From the NCBI GenBank assembly GCA_000964245.1, contig LANB01000001.1, forward strand, positions 1,095,501 to 1,159,500: DNA of 64,000 bases. The letters are read 5' to 3'. This DNA comes from Cellvibrionaceae bacterium 1162T.S.0a.05. GTDB lineage: Bacteria > Pseudomonadota > Gammaproteobacteria > Pseudomonadales > Cellvibrionaceae. Every line of letters starts with the position of its first letter. The stretch's first letter is position 1. The notes under the pieces were generated by a model. The model was not told where the DNA came from. It saw only the letters and a list, made by a program, of their open reading frames with translations, and ran no database searches. A program made the position numbers and the translations under genes. This document shows positions 47,976 through 57,835 of this stretch, in pieces.

Positions 47976-49250
47976 TTGAACTTGCAAGCTGCATCCAAAG
48001 ACCAATTATCCGCTTGGGAACAAGAACTAAGCGCCGCCTACCGCACTGCGCAAGGGAAGAAACTCAATCTGGATTTAACCCGCGGTAAACCGTCTGCCGA
48101 GCAGTTGAGTCTTGCCAACGCTTTGGATGGTATTTTAAACGGTGATTATTCGGCAAACGGCGTTGATGTCCGCAATTATGGAGGCCTCGATGGTTTACCC
48201 GAGGTGCGTAAACTCGGCGCCGAGATTATGGATGTCCCTGTTGAGAATGTCCTCGCAGGCGGCAATTCCAGTCTGACATTGATGCACCAAACCGTTCTGG
48301 TCGCCGCTTACTTTGGCCTGCAAGGTGAAGCCTCTGCCTGGCACAACAAAGGCACGATGAAATTCCTGTGTCCGGTTCCCGGTTACGACCGCCATTTTTC
48401 GGTGTGTGAACACATGGGCATCGAAATGGTGACTGCACCGATGACCGCGACCGGCCCCGACATGGACCAGGTAGAAAAAATGATTGCCGAAGATGCCAAT
48501 ATCGTTGGCATGTGGTGTGTACCCAAATATTCCAACCCAACAGGTGTCGTTTACAGTGACGATACCGTGCAGCGCATTGCAAAATTGGCGAAGATTGCCG
48601 GCGAGGGCTTTCGTGTATTTTGGGATAACGCTTACGCCGTTCACGATCTGGTTGATGAGCCCGTCGCGTTAGCAAGTATCCATGAAGCGTCTATCGCCGC
48701 TGGCACAGAAGACTCTGTGATTCAATTTGCTTCCACTTCAAAAATTACCTTTGCCGGTGCAGGCGTCGCGTTTATGGCCGCTAGCGAAAGCAACCTGAAA
48801 GGTATAAAGCACGCCCTCAGTTTTATGACCATTGGCCCCGACAAGGTCAATCAGTTGCGTCATGTGAAATTCTTTTCAGAGAACGGTGCACTGCAAGCGC
48901 ACATGAAAAAACACGCAGCCATTATTAAACCGCGCTTTGCCTCTGTGCTCGACCATTTACAAGCAGCATTCGGCGATAGCGAACTTGGCAAGTGGGAAAG
49001 TCCCGAAGGCGGCTATTTTATTTCATTCGACACCTTACCAGGCCTCGCAAAAGACGTTGTCCGTATGGCGGGCGAAGCCGGAGTCAAATTGACACCTGCC
49101 GGCGCAACCTTTCCTTACGGCAAAGACCCACAAGACAGCAACATTCGTATCGCACCCACCGTACCAACGGTCGAGCAAGTAGACGCTGCAATGGAAATTT
49201 TCGTACTGTGTGTAAAACTTGCGTCCGTCAGGCAGGCTTTAGCAAAGTAA
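47976..49250 (+). CDS. PLP-dependent aspartate-type aminotransferase (PF12897-like)
   Basis: 424 residues, fold type I. LDLTRGKPSAEQL and DVRNYGGLDGLPEVRKLG at the N-terminus and the PLP lysine in FASTSKITFAGAG (near residue 250) place it in the Corynebacterium AspT-like group rather than the AspC family. MWCVPKYSNPTG contains the NPTG substrate motif. It probably transfers amino groups between aspartate or alanine and 2-oxoglutarate; the exact substrate cannot be read from sequence. Confidence 0.88.
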   Translation: MNLQAASKDQLSAWEQELSAAYRTAQGKKLNLDLTRGKPSAEQLSLANALDGILNGDYSANGVDVRNYGGLDGLPEVRKLGAEIMDVPVENVLAGGNSSLTLMHQTVLVAAYFGLQGEASAWHNKGTMKFLCPVPGYDRHFSVCEHMGIEMVTAPMTATGPDMDQVEKMIAEDANIVGMWCVPKYSNPTGVVYSDDTVQRIAKLAKIAGEGFRVFWDNAYAVHDLVDEPVALASIHEASIAAGTEDSVIQFASTSKITFAGAGVAFMAASESNLKGIKHALSFMTIGPDKVNQLRHVKFFSENGALQAHMKKHAAIIKPRFASVLDHLQAAFGDSELGKWESPEGGYFISFDTLPGLAKDVVRMAGEAGVKLTPAGATFPYGKDPQDSNIRIAPTVPTVEQVDAAMEIFVLCVKLASVRQALAK

Positions 49251-49271
49251 AAAATCAGGAGGAGCACAGAA

Positions 49272-50207
49272 ATGGATTTTCGCAGGCTTCTGCTGCTCAG
49301 CCTTTTACTTTGCCCTGTGGCTCTGGTGACCTGGTCCTTGCCAGGCTTTAGTGAAGCCGAAAAAGACCAGGTAAAATTTTACCGCAAGGGCATGTCGAGT
49401 GGCATGCAACCCTACAATGAAGCACTCGTTCACCTGGCACTGGAAAAATCCCGTCACCAATTTGGCGATTATGAAATTGCCTACTTCGAAGAAAAATTGT
49501 CGCCGGCACGAGCGCGGGTTGAAACAGAACTCAACCGCGCTTTTAATGTCAACATTGCCGGCTCCTGGCTTGGCCCTTATGCCAATCGCGATAAAATTTT
49601 TGAGCATTGTAAAGGCCAATACCAATACCTGTTGGGCTTGCGCGCTTTCATCATCCGCAAGGATGATCAACAAAAGTTTGCCCAAATAAAAACCCTGGAA
49701 GATTTAAATCGTTTCAAACTTGTCCAGGATAGAAGTTGGCCGGATGGCAATATAATTGAGGCGAGCGGCCTGGAAGTGCATCGCTTTGTCGGCATGGAAA
49801 ATTTATTACGCACACTCGCCAACAAGCGCGTCGACTATTTACCCGTCAGTATACTTGAGGCTCACAGTTTGCTCGCGCGCTTCCATGAATACGACAACTT
49901 GACACTGGCGAACGACGTGTTGTTGTTTTATCCGCATCCCGGTTGTATTTATGTGAGTGCGCAAACGCCCAATATTTCCAGGCGTATTGGTATGGGTCTC
50001 GATCTCGCGCAAGCAGACGGCTCCATGAACGCACTCTTCTCCAAACATTTCAGTGAAGTTGAAAATTTTCTGAAATCCCGCTCGCATTTAACCTTTGTCC
50101 TGCGCAACCCAAATTTAAGTGTTACTGAAAATACAGATATAACCCAACACTTTCTGCAAGGTTTCAAGCCCTTCATTCGCGCGCTTGCCATTCCCACCAG
50201 TAAATAA
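49272..50207 (+). CDS. Orphan periplasmic solute-binding-like protein, paralog 1
   Basis: 311 residues with a strong Shine-Dalgarno (AGGAGGAG). The signal peptide is about 1-24. The remainder resembles SBP_bac_3-type two-lobed binding proteins: FIIRKDDQQKFAQIKTLEDL, VQDRSWPDGNIIEASGLEV and LANKRVDYLPVSILEAHSL, and the DLAQADGSMNALFSKHF C-terminal helix pair. No ABC permease or ATPase is adjacent, so it may be a receptor for chemotaxis or signalling, or a periplasmic chaperone. It is clearly paralogous to the protein encoded at 59980-60888. Confidence 0.75.
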   Translation: MDFRRLLLLSLLLCPVALVTWSLPGFSEAEKDQVKFYRKGMSSGMQPYNEALVHLALEKSRHQFGDYEIAYFEEKLSPARARVETELNRAFNVNIAGSWLGPYANRDKIFEHCKGQYQYLLGLRAFIIRKDDQQKFAQIKTLEDLNRFKLVQDRSWPDGNIIEASGLEVHRFVGMENLLRTLANKRVDYLPVSILEAHSLLARFHEYDNLTLANDVLLFYPHPGCIYVSAQTPNISRRIGMGLDLAQADGSMNALFSKHFSEVENFLKSRSHLTFVLRNPNLSVTENTDITQHFLQGFKPFIRALAIPTSK

Positions 50208-50344
50208 ATAACTTTCCGCGCCACGCGTTGAACCTTTTCTGAAAGCTTTAATGCTCCTTCTGCATACTGAATTAGTAGGCCTGACACTGTCTGCCTGTAA
50301 ACCCCAATAACTTATTTCACAGCAATTTAATTAAAGGAAAAAAA

Positions 50345-50983
50345 ATGAAATTCAAAATTTTACTTTTTATGCTGCTTGCCAGTGTGGCTCAAACCACTTT
50401 CTCAGACGTAAAATTTAATGAAGTATTTCGCAATTCCATGGGATATTTAGAATTGGTTAACACGGGAAGTTCCAGTGTGGATTTATCCACTTACAGTGTC
50501 ACTACCTATCAGATGGGTTTCGTAGAAGACGCCAGCGATATTGTCATACCAGGATCTGAAGCTTCGTGCCCTTTGAACGGCGTGCTGGATTCCGGCGAAT
50601 ACCTCGTTGTCACCCTGGGACGAGCCTGTGATACTGCCATTGGTGGTGATGTGTGTGTCCAATGCGATGAACTCGAAATAACACTACCAGAGGACCCGAA
50701 TATTTACGCGGGCTTTAGTCTAAGCGAGGGTACAACGGTGCTCGAAACAGGCGCATACCCTTCTGTTAAAGGTGCTCCCTATGGTTCAGACGAGTGCCAT
50801 GTTCCAGGTTACTGGTTTTGTAGCGTACCAGCTTATGCCCATTTGTCATTCTGTCAGGTTACCTGTGGTTGGCAATCTACTGTATACGTCCCTCTGATTT
50901 TTCAATCGTGGAGCGCAACATTGGAAGGCGACCCTACAAGCGAATGGGAACCTCTCGATCCAACTCCCGGTCAACCGAATTAA
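50345..50983 (+). CDS. Small secreted Cys-rich protein, lamin-tail-like domain
   Basis: 212 residues; the signal peptide is about 1-19. The opening VKFNEVFRNSMGYLELVNTG followed by SSSVDLSTYSVT resembles lamin-tail (LTD) domains (IxEI...EWIELxNPxxxxVDLSGW), a fold seen in many secreted bacterial proteins. Eight or so cysteines in the mature part suggest disulfides. The C-terminus is acidic and Pro-rich. No known function. It is single, ending in a bidirectional terminator at 50988. Confidence 0.65.
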   Translation: MKFKILLFMLLASVAQTTFSDVKFNEVFRNSMGYLELVNTGSSSVDLSTYSVTTYQMGFVEDASDIVIPGSEASCPLNGVLDSGEYLVVTLGRACDTAIGGDVCVQCDELEITLPEDPNIYAGFSLSEGTTVLETGAYPSVKGAPYGSDECHVPGYWFCSVPAYAHLSFCQVTCGWQSTVYVPLIFQSWSATLEGDPTSEWEPLDPTPGQPN

Positions 50984-50987
50984 CTCG

Positions 50988-51019
50988 AAAAAAAAGGCCT
51001 CAATACCGAGGCCTTTTTT
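50988..51019. terminator. Bidirectional intrinsic terminator
   Basis: GGCCTC (50996-51001) pairs with GAGGCC (51008-51013), flanked by eight A and six T, between the secreted protein gene and the convergent hydrolase gene. Confidence 0.88.
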
Positions 51020-51055
51020 GGTTTGCTGACTTCTGCTCTTAAAACAACACCTGTA

Positions 51056-51817
51056 TTACGGTAGCAGAAACTTTAATAGTGATTTCGACACCAACTCCGG
51101 TTTTTCTGCATGTAACCAATGGCCAGTACCACTGATTATTCTGAATTGTGCATGCGGGAAGCAGGAATGAATAGCCTGTTGATGCTCTTTTAATATATAT
51201 GGAGACGTTTCGCCTTTTAAAAACAAGACTGGCCCAGAATAAATTCCGGCGCGATTCCCTTCAAGAATATTTGCATAATCACGTGCAATAACCGACAAAT
51301 TGATTCGCCAATGAAATTTTCCTTCCTTGTCTTTTTGTAAATTTTTTAATAAAAAACTTCGTAGAGAGGCATCTTCAAGATAGGCCTGCATCTGTTGATC
51401 TGCATCCTGGCGCGTTTTCACCGCAGTGACATCCAGCGCGTGCAAGGCTTTAAAAACCGCATCGTGATGTGCACTGTAGGGAACAGGTGCAATATCAAGT
51501 ACCGAGAGGCTGTCAACGCGCTCTGGCCAGCGCAATGCAAATTCCATTGCCGCTTTGCCACCCAGAGAGTGACCAACAAAATGCGCTTTTTCCAAACCCT
51601 GCTGATCCATCCACTCGGCAAGCGTCTCGGCCAGCACACTGAGGGAGAGCGACGCGGTATGCATCGAGCGGCCGTGATTCGGCAAGTCCACTGCGTGGAC
51701 ACAAAAATGCTCACTCAAAGGGCGAGCAAGTACACCGAGATTCTCGAGCGAACCAAATAAACCGTGGAGCAGCACAAGTGGCGAACCCTCACCACTCTGC
51801 CGGGAAAAAAGAGGCAT
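51056..51817 (-). CDS. Alpha/beta hydrolase, YbfF-like esterase
   Basis: 253 residues. Oxyanion HG motif LVLLHGLFGS near residue 15, nucleophile elbow VGHSLGGKA near 81, and catalytic His in SGTGHWLHAEKP near the C-terminus. DLPNHGRS is typical of YbfF. An acyl-CoA or short-chain esterase activity is probable. It starts two bases after the DUF1820 stop, so the two are co-translated. Confidence 0.87.
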   Translation of the reverse strand: MPLFSRQSGEGSPLVLLHGLFGSLENLGVLARPLSEHFCVHAVDLPNHGRSMHTASLSLSVLAETLAEWMDQQGLEKAHFVGHSLGGKAAMEFALRWPERVDSLSVLDIAPVPYSAHHDAVFKALHALDVTAVKTRQDADQQMQAYLEDASLRSFLLKNLQKDKEGKFHWRINLSVIARDYANILEGNRAGIYSGPVLFLKGETSPYILKEHQQAIHSCFPHAQFRIISGTGHWLHAEKPELVSKSLLKFLLP

Positions 51818-51819
51818 AT

Positions 51820-52152
51820 TTACTCAGGGGCTTTGGGAGCTGGCATCGAAAACGGAAACTGGGCAACCTTGTCACCGGTTTTCAGTTCGGTGACTTTTAT
51901 GGCACCCTCCTTTTCGACTTCATCAATCCGCACAATGCTGTGCATCGGGATATAGGAGCGCTTAACGCCGGCGAACTCACCTTTCAGCTTCTCTTCACCG
52001 GGGTCCACCACCAATTGTGTGCGCTCGCCAAAAACGAATTCTTCCACTTCAATAAAGCCATACATATCACTCTGGTAGATGGCGCGTGCATAGATCTCAT
52101 AGACCTGATTTTGGTTATAGAAAATAACCTTATAGATGGGCAGTTTTGTCAT
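51820..52152 (-). CDS. DUF1820 family protein
   Basis: 110 residues from ATG 52152 (MTKLPIYKVIFYNQNQVYEI), chosen because family members begin at that point; an ATG ten codons upstream is possible. Conserved blocks SDMYGFIEVEEFVFGERTQLVVDP and MHSIVRIDEVEKEG match the gammaproteobacterial DUF1820 family, of unknown function. It is the first gene of a two-gene operon with the hydrolase and diverges from miaB. Confidence 0.85.
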   Translation of the reverse strand: MTKLPIYKVIFYNQNQVYEIYARAIYQSDMYGFIEVEEFVFGERTQLVVDPGEEKLKGEFAGVKRSYIPMHSIVRIDEVEKEGAIKVTELKTGDKVAQFPFSMPAPKAPE

Positions 52153-52336
52153 GATTGGGGTAAACACCTCGAAACATTTCATGATTTCGAAACAAGGCAG
52201 TCATTATGTGGCCACTTGGCCGAAATTCAAGCCACTTTTTAAGCGCCTCTTAACGCAATGACGGCTTATTAGGACTATAGGAAAGCAGAGGGACTGCCGC
52301 TATAATGCGCGCTCTTTTTTTGAGCAGTCTTATTCC

Positions 52337-53695
52337 ATGAGCGACCTTGCCGCCAAACAGCACAAGAAACTCTTCATTCAGACCCACGGGTGCCAGATGA
52401 ATGAGTATGATTCGTCGCGCATGCGTGATTTGCTGGGCAGTACGCACGATATGGTCGCCACCGACAACCCGGAAGAGGCCGACGTACTGCTGGTGAATAC
52501 CTGCTCCATACGTGAAAAAGCGCAGGAAAAGCTGTTCCACCAATTAGGCCGCTGGAAGCATCTTAAGGACAAAAACCCCGACCTCGTTATCGGTGTTGGC
52601 GGCTGTGTCGCCAGTCAGGAAGGTGAAGCCATTGCCAAACGCGCGCCCTTTGTCGATTTAATCTTTGGCCCGCAAACCCTGCACCGCCTCCCGGAGTTAA
52701 TGGAAAGCCGCTCTCAAAGCGGGGCCGTCGTTGTCGATATCAGCTTCCCCGAGATTGAAAAGTTCGACAAATTACCTGAACCCGAAGCCGATGGCGTGAG
52801 TGCTTTTGTGTCGATCATGGAAGGCTGCTCCAAGTACTGTACATTCTGTGTGGTCCCTTACACACGCGGCGAGGAAGTCAGCCGCCCTGCAGTCGATGTT
52901 TTACGTGAAGTGGCAGGATTCGCCGCCCAGGGCGTGCGCGAAGTCAATTTACTCGGGCAGAATGTTAACGCCTATCGAGGTGAAGGCCCCGAGGGCATTG
53001 TTGATTTGGCAGAGCTTATTACTCTGGTTGCGCAGATCGAGGGCATTGACCGCATACGCTTTACAACTTCGCACCCGGTTGAGTTCAACGACGCCCTGAT
53101 TGATGTCTATGCTGAAGTCCCGGAACTCGTCAGCCACTTGCACCTCCCCGTGCAGAGCGGTTCAGACCGTATTCTCAGCGCCATGAAACGCGGCCACACC
53201 GCACTGGAATACAAATCCAAATTGCGGCGTATTCGCGCGCTGCGCCCCGACATTTCCTTTTCCTCGGATTTTATTATTGGCTTCCCCGGTGAGACAGAAG
53301 CTGATTTCGCGGCAACAATGAAACTGATTGAGGATATCGGCTTTGACCATAGCTTCAGCTTTATTTATAGCGCCCGCCCCGGTACACCAGCTGCTGACCT
53401 GCCTGACAGCACACCCGAAGCGCTGAAAAAGCAACGTCTGCAAATACTGCAACAACGCATTCTGCAACAGGCTATGGAGATCAGCCGCCGAATGGTGGGC
53501 TCAACACAACGCATACTTGTCAGCGGCTATAGTAAAAAAGATCCCGGCCAGCTCAGTGGGCGCACCGAAAACAATCGTGTCGTCAATTTCCGCTGTGATC
53601 GTGCTGAACTTATTGGCCATTTTGCCGATATAAAAATTGATGAAGCGCTACCAAACTCCCTGCGAGGCACACTCGTCAGCTCAGAGCTGGATTGA
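52337..53695 (+). CDS. miaB: tRNA-2-methylthio-N6-dimethylallyladenosine synthase
   Basis: 452 residues. The UPF0004 domain (about 10-120) has conserved Cys residues ([28 protein letters not shown]) for one Fe-S cluster. The radical SAM domain has CSKYCTFC near residue 160. The TRAM domain forms the last ~65 residues. It methylthiolates i6A37 of tRNAs reading UNN codons. It heads the conserved miaB-phoH-ybeY-corC-lnt run. Confidence 0.97.
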   Translation: MSDLAAKQHKKLFIQTHGCQMNEYDSSRMRDLLGSTHDMVATDNPEEADVLLVNTCSIREKAQEKLFHQLGRWKHLKDKNPDLVIGVGGCVASQEGEAIAKRAPFVDLIFGPQTLHRLPELMESRSQSGAVVVDISFPEIEKFDKLPEPEADGVSAFVSIMEGCSKYCTFCVVPYTRGEEVSRPAVDVLREVAGFAAQGVREVNLLGQNVNAYRGEGPEGIVDLAELITLVAQIEGIDRIRFTTSHPVEFNDALIDVYAEVPELVSHLHLPVQSGSDRILSAMKRGHTALEYKSKLRRIRALRPDISFSSDFIIGFPGETEADFAATMKLIEDIGFDHSFSFIYSARPGTPAADLPDSTPEALKKQRLQILQQRILQQAMEISRRMVGSTQRILVSGYSKKDPGQLSGRTENNRVVNFRCDRAELIGHFADIKIDEALPNSLRGTLVSSELD

Positions 53696-53824
53696 TGCCA
53701 GAGTCAGCCGGAATGGCGCAGCACAACGCAAAGCCAGGGATCGAAATTAAAAGTACGCTTTCACCCTTCATACGAATCAGTTAGTCTTAAACCTGAGACA
53801 TCAATAGAGAGAATCCCGACCCCT

Positions 53825-54853
53825 TTGGACACGCACCCCCCCGTTTTTACTGGTGAGCTGGCACTGGAACCCGCCGATACCCGCCGCTTGGCGATATTGG
53901 GCGGGCAGTTTGGCAACCATATCAAGCAGATCGAACGCGCCTTCAATATTGAAATTCATCATCGCGGAAATGCCTTTAGCCTGCATGGCGACAAGGGCGC
54001 CATTCGCCTGGCGACGCGCGTGCTCGAACAACTCTACGCCGATACCTCTGAAGGCCGCGAAATAGCGCCCGATGATGTCCACCTCGCTATTCAGGAATCC
54101 AACAGTATGCAATCCGAGCCCAATAACGGTATCGACAGTGCTATCGACAGCGCCAGTATCATTCGCACTAAAAAAACGACAGTAAAACCACGCGGTGGCA
54201 ACCAACAGCGCTACGTGCTCTCGGTGCGGACTCACGATATCAATTTCGGCATTGGCCCTGCCGGGACGGGGAAAACCTACCTGGCTGTTGCCTGCGCCGT
54301 GGAAGCCTTACTCAAAGAGGAAATAGAACGCATTTTACTGGTGCGCCCGGCTGTGGAAGCGGGAGAAAAACTCGGCTTTCTGCCCGGCGATCTCAGCCAG
54401 AAAGTGGACCCGTATTTACGACCACTCTACGACGCGCTCTATGAAATGCTGGGCTTCGAAAGCGTGGGCAAAATGATTGAGCGCAACGTGATCGAAGTGG
54501 CCCCACTTGCTTATATGCGTGGCCGCACCTTGAACAACTCCTTTGTCATTCTCGATGAAGCACAAAACACGACCCGCGAGCAGATGAAAATGTTCCTGAC
54601 ACGTATTGGATTCGGGACAACTGCGGTGATTACCGGCGACCCCTCACAGGTGGACTTGCCGCGCGGCCAGGCGTCAGGACTCAAGCACGCGATTGAAATT
54701 CTTGATGGTGTCGAAGGCATCAGCTTTGCCTGGTTTCGTCCGCAAGATGTTGTAAGACATACGCTGGTACAAAAAATTGTTGAAGCTTACGATCGTGCTG
54801 AGCAGGCACAAGCTGCTCGCAGTGCTGACGACAACAAGGCCGACCCGGCCTGA
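53825..54853 (+). CDS. ybeZ: PhoH-like ATPase (YbeZ)
   Basis: 342 residues from TTG 53825. The N-terminal KH-like region has LAILGGQFGNHIKQIERAFN; the P-loop is GPAGTGKTYLAVA near residue 140 and Walker B is FVILDEAQNTT near 240. It is a putative RNA-associated ATPase acting with YbeY. The start is uncertain: the TTG has only AGAGAG about 14 bases ahead, but the conserved region begins soon after it and no ATG fits. Confidence 0.93.
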   Translation: MDTHPPVFTGELALEPADTRRLAILGGQFGNHIKQIERAFNIEIHHRGNAFSLHGDKGAIRLATRVLEQLYADTSEGREIAPDDVHLAIQESNSMQSEPNNGIDSAIDSASIIRTKKTTVKPRGGNQQRYVLSVRTHDINFGIGPAGTGKTYLAVACAVEALLKEEIERILLVRPAVEAGEKLGFLPGDLSQKVDPYLRPLYDALYEMLGFESVGKMIERNVIEVAPLAYMRGRTLNNSFVILDEAQNTTREQMKMFLTRIGFGTTAVITGDPSQVDLPRGQASGLKHAIEILDGVEGISFAWFRPQDVVRHTLVQKIVEAYDRAEQAQAARSADDNKADPA

Positions 54854-54874
54854 CTCTGGTAACGAGCAAGTCAC

Positions 54875-55321
54875 GTGGCCCAGGTGGACATCCAAATTGC
54901 CAGCAAACTCCCTCTGCCTTCCGCGGATGCCATGCAGTGCTGGATTAGCACAGCGGTGCCCGAAGATAAAATTATCAGTTTGCGCATTGTTGATAGCGAG
55001 GAAATTCAACAATTGAATCGCGACTATCGACAAAAGGACAAGCCAACCAACGTGCTGGCTTTTCCCTGCGAGTTACCGGAGGAAGTTGACGAGCCGCTTA
55101 TTGGCGACATTGTTGCATGTGCAGAAGTGATCGCTAACGAAGCACGTGAACAGAACAAAAGCCTGGAGGCACATTGGGCACACATGCTGATTCACGGTAG
55201 CTTACATTTACTTGGTTATGACCATATTGAGGAACACGAGGCCCTTGATATGGAAGCACAGGAAACCCGCCTGCTCGCTGAGCTCGGTTTCCCTGCACCT
55301 TATGAACAACAGGAGACTTAG
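54875..55321 (+). CDS. ybeY: Endoribonuclease YbeY (rRNA maturation)
   Basis: 148 residues from GTG 54875. Zinc site IHGSLHLLGYDH (HxxxxHxxxxxH) near residue 110 and the conserved Arg/Asn region LNRDYRQKDKPTNVLAF. It acts in 16S rRNA 3'-end processing and ribosome quality control. It is 21 bases after ybeZ and eight bases before corC. Confidence 0.96.
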   Translation: MAQVDIQIASKLPLPSADAMQCWISTAVPEDKIISLRIVDSEEIQQLNRDYRQKDKPTNVLAFPCELPEEVDEPLIGDIVACAEVIANEAREQNKSLEAHWAHMLIHGSLHLLGYDHIEEHEALDMEAQETRLLAELGFPAPYEQQET

Positions 55322-55329
55322 AAAAGCCC

Positions 55330-56184
55330 ATGTCTGAAGACCCCTCGAGTCGGCCCTCCGGGAGCGAAGGAAAAACCTCTCGTTCCTGGTGGGAAAAAAT
55401 GTTTAACGGCTTTGCGACTGAGCCGAAATCTCGCGAAGAATTATTGGACATCATCAAAGGTGCCGCCAACAACAAGGTTGTTGACCAGGAAGCCCTGACC
55501 ATCATTGAAGGCGCGCTTGATGTTGCCAATCAGCAAGTGCGCGAAATCATGATTCCACGCTCGCAAATGGTCTCTGTCAAAGAAAATGAGACACCGCAGG
55601 AATTCTTGCCCAAAATCATCGAATCCGGCCACTCCCGCTTTCCCGTCGTCGGCGAAAGTAACGATGATATCAAAGGCATATTGCTAGCAAAGGATTTGTT
55701 GCCGCTTCTCTTGCAAGGTCAGGATGATTTTAAACTCGAAGAAATTTTGCGCCCGGCAAATATTATTCCCGAAAGTAAACGCCTCAATGTCTTACTCAAG
55801 GAATTTCGGGAAATGCGTTATCACATGGCGCTGGTGATTGACGAATACGGTGGCATATCAGGTTTGGTGACCATCGAAGATATTCTGGAAGAAATTGTTG
55901 GTGAAATTGAAGACGAAACCGACGAAGACAATGAAGACTTTATTCGTCAGGTCAGTGACAACGATTATATTTTAAAAGCCTTAACGCCTATTGAGGATTT
56001 CAACGAGCATTTCAGCACCGAATTTAGCGACGAAGAATTCGACACCATCGGCGGTATCGTTACCCAAGCCTTTGGCCATATGCCCAGCCGCAACGAAAAA
56101 GTGGATATCGGTGCATTTCGTTTTCGCGTACTCTATTCCGATAGCCGCCAGGTTCACCTTTTACGTTTGAGCAAGCTCGGCTAA
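55330..56184 (+). CDS. corC: CorC/HlyC family CBS-domain protein
   Basis: 284 residues. Two CBS domains (about 65-185; REIMIPRSQMVSVKENETP and YHMALVIDEYGGISGLVTIEDI) and a C-terminal CorC_HlyC domain (about 205-284, DTIGGIVTQAFGHMP). No membrane segment. Family knowledge: it is associated with Mg/Co efflux via CorA; here it is part of the conserved ybeZ-ybeY-corC-lnt envelope operon. Confidence 0.94.
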   Translation: MSEDPSSRPSGSEGKTSRSWWEKMFNGFATEPKSREELLDIIKGAANNKVVDQEALTIIEGALDVANQQVREIMIPRSQMVSVKENETPQEFLPKIIESGHSRFPVVGESNDDIKGILLAKDLLPLLLQGQDDFKLEEILRPANIIPESKRLNVLLKEFREMRYHMALVIDEYGGISGLVTIEDILEEIVGEIEDETDEDNEDFIRQVSDNDYILKALTPIEDFNEHFSTEFSDEEFDTIGGIVTQAFGHMPSRNEKVDIGAFRFRVLYSDSRQVHLLRLSKLG

Positions 56185-56274
56185 TGTACGGATATCAATG
56201 TACTGAACGTAATGGCTTGCAACCAGGGCCCGGTTGTCAGTGTGCATAGCCCGGTGTTCAGGCATAAAGCTTAA

Positions 56275-57834
56275 ATGGCTTACGAGGCTGCTCGGGTGAG
56301 ATTCAAGAACGTTCCCTTATTACCCGAATTATGCGCCCTGATTGCGGGCGCCAGCTTACCGCTCGCTTTTGCGCCCTTTTCAATCTGGCCTCTGGCAATA
56401 TTTGCCCCAGCGGCGCTGGCTCACCTGCTCGCACAAGCAAGCCCTTTTCAAAGTTTTTTAAGGGCTTTACTCTTCGGCATTGGGCTCTATGGCGTAGGGG
56501 CTTCCTGGGTATTTCGTAGTATCAATGATTTTGGTTTTGCAAATTTTGCTCTGGCGCTCACACTGACCGCATTATTTGTTATCGGTCTCGCGCTGTTTTT
56601 TTCCCTGCCCTTTTATTTATTCAAGCGCTTTATTCGCGTAAAAGGCTTAGCCTATTTCGCGGCTTTCGTCTGCGTGTGGACGCTTGATGAATGGTTACGC
56701 TCGTGGTTTCTCACCGGCTTCCCCTGGCTTTACTCAGGCTACGCGCACATTCATTCCTGGCTCGCCGGCTGGGCACCCCTTTTTGGTGTTTTTGCCTTGA
56801 GTTTTTTATCTGTTGCCAGTGGGCTTCTTGTTGTCGAAAGTGTCCTGGCGCTGCGCAATAAAAATAGAAAGAGAATAATAAATGCTGCTATTGCGCTGGC
56901 AACAATCTGGGTCGGCGGCGTTATTTTACATTCTGTAAGTTGGACAAAACCATTGCGAAGCGATTATCGCGTTGCGCTGATGCAGCCCAATATCCCTCAG
57001 CACTACAAATGGTTTTCAGAATACTACCCCTACATCATGCAAACCAATCGCGACCTCAGTCGCGATGCCTGGGCCAAGGCTGACTTGCTGCTCTGGCCGG
57101 AAAATGCAGTTCCCCTCTTTTATAATGAGGCACAAACCTATCTGGATGAATTGGCCTTACGCGCAGAGGTCAGCAACACCGCACTGATTACCGGCATACT
57201 GTATGACGACGAGAATGCACCTCGCTGGTTTAATGCCATTATTGGTCTCGGCCTGGCAGAGGGGAAATATTTTAAACAACGGCTCGTCCCCTTTGGCGAA
57301 TATGTCCCGATGGAAGATTGGCTACGCGGCACCTTGCGATTTTTTAATCTTCCGCACTCGGTTATATCAGCGGGTGAGGCCGGCCAGGCCTCCCTCAAAG
57401 TGGCCGATTTCAATTTGGCCGCATCTATTTGCTACGAAGTGGTCTATCCCGATCTGGTCGCGTCCTACGCGCGTGACGCCGCCCTCTTGCTGACAATTAG
57501 CAATGATGCCTGGTTCGGCGACTCCATCGGCCCCATTCAGCACTTCGAGATGGCGCAAATGCGCGCATTGGAAAACGGCAAATATTTAATACGTGCAACC
57601 AATACAGGTGTCAGTGGCATCGTGTCTGACAAAGGCGAGGTCATCGATACCCTTCCGCAATTTGAACAGGGAACTTTAATTTCCGCGGTGACACTAAAGA
57701 GCGGGAACACCCCTTTTTCACTTTGGCGCTCGTGGCCAATAATTGTCATTTGCTTTGCGGGCTTGCTCGTTCCACTAATTAAGCGCAAGATAGCGCCCTC
57801 GCAAGCTGCACCCCAGGATTCGATACAAGAATAA
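56275..57834 (+). CDS. lnt: Apolipoprotein N-acyltransferase
   Basis: 519 residues. About seven N-terminal membrane helices (starting LCALIAGASLPLAFAPFSIW) precede the nitrilase-like periplasmic domain. The catalytic Glu is in LLLWPENAVPLF near residue 277, Lys in RLVPFGEYVPME near 340, and Cys in AASICYEVVYPD near 390. It adds the third acyl chain to lipoproteins. It is followed one base later by a lipoprotein gene. Confidence 0.96.
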   Translation: MAYEAARVRFKNVPLLPELCALIAGASLPLAFAPFSIWPLAIFAPAALAHLLAQASPFQSFLRALLFGIGLYGVGASWVFRSINDFGFANFALALTLTALFVIGLALFFSLPFYLFKRFIRVKGLAYFAAFVCVWTLDEWLRSWFLTGFPWLYSGYAHIHSWLAGWAPLFGVFALSFLSVASGLLVVESVLALRNKNRKRIINAAIALATIWVGGVILHSVSWTKPLRSDYRVALMQPNIPQHYKWFSEYYPYIMQTNRDLSRDAWAKADLLLWPENAVPLFYNEAQTYLDELALRAEVSNTALITGILYDDENAPRWFNAIIGLGLAEGKYFKQRLVPFGEYVPMEDWLRGTLRFFNLPHSVISAGEAGQASLKVADFNLAASICYEVVYPDLVASYARDAALLLTISNDAWFGDSIGPIQHFEMAQMRALENGKYLIRATNTGVSGIVSDKGEVIDTLPQFEQGTLISAVTLKSGNTPFSLWRSWPIIVICFAGLLVPLIKRKIAPSQAAPQDSIQE

Positions 57835-57835
57835 A

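Noticed and set aside
56185-56274. Imperfect direct repeat GCCCGGT...CAG...GCATA in the corC-lnt spacer
   Set aside because: Only two degenerate copies of about 20 bases with an indel; not distinguishable from chance.
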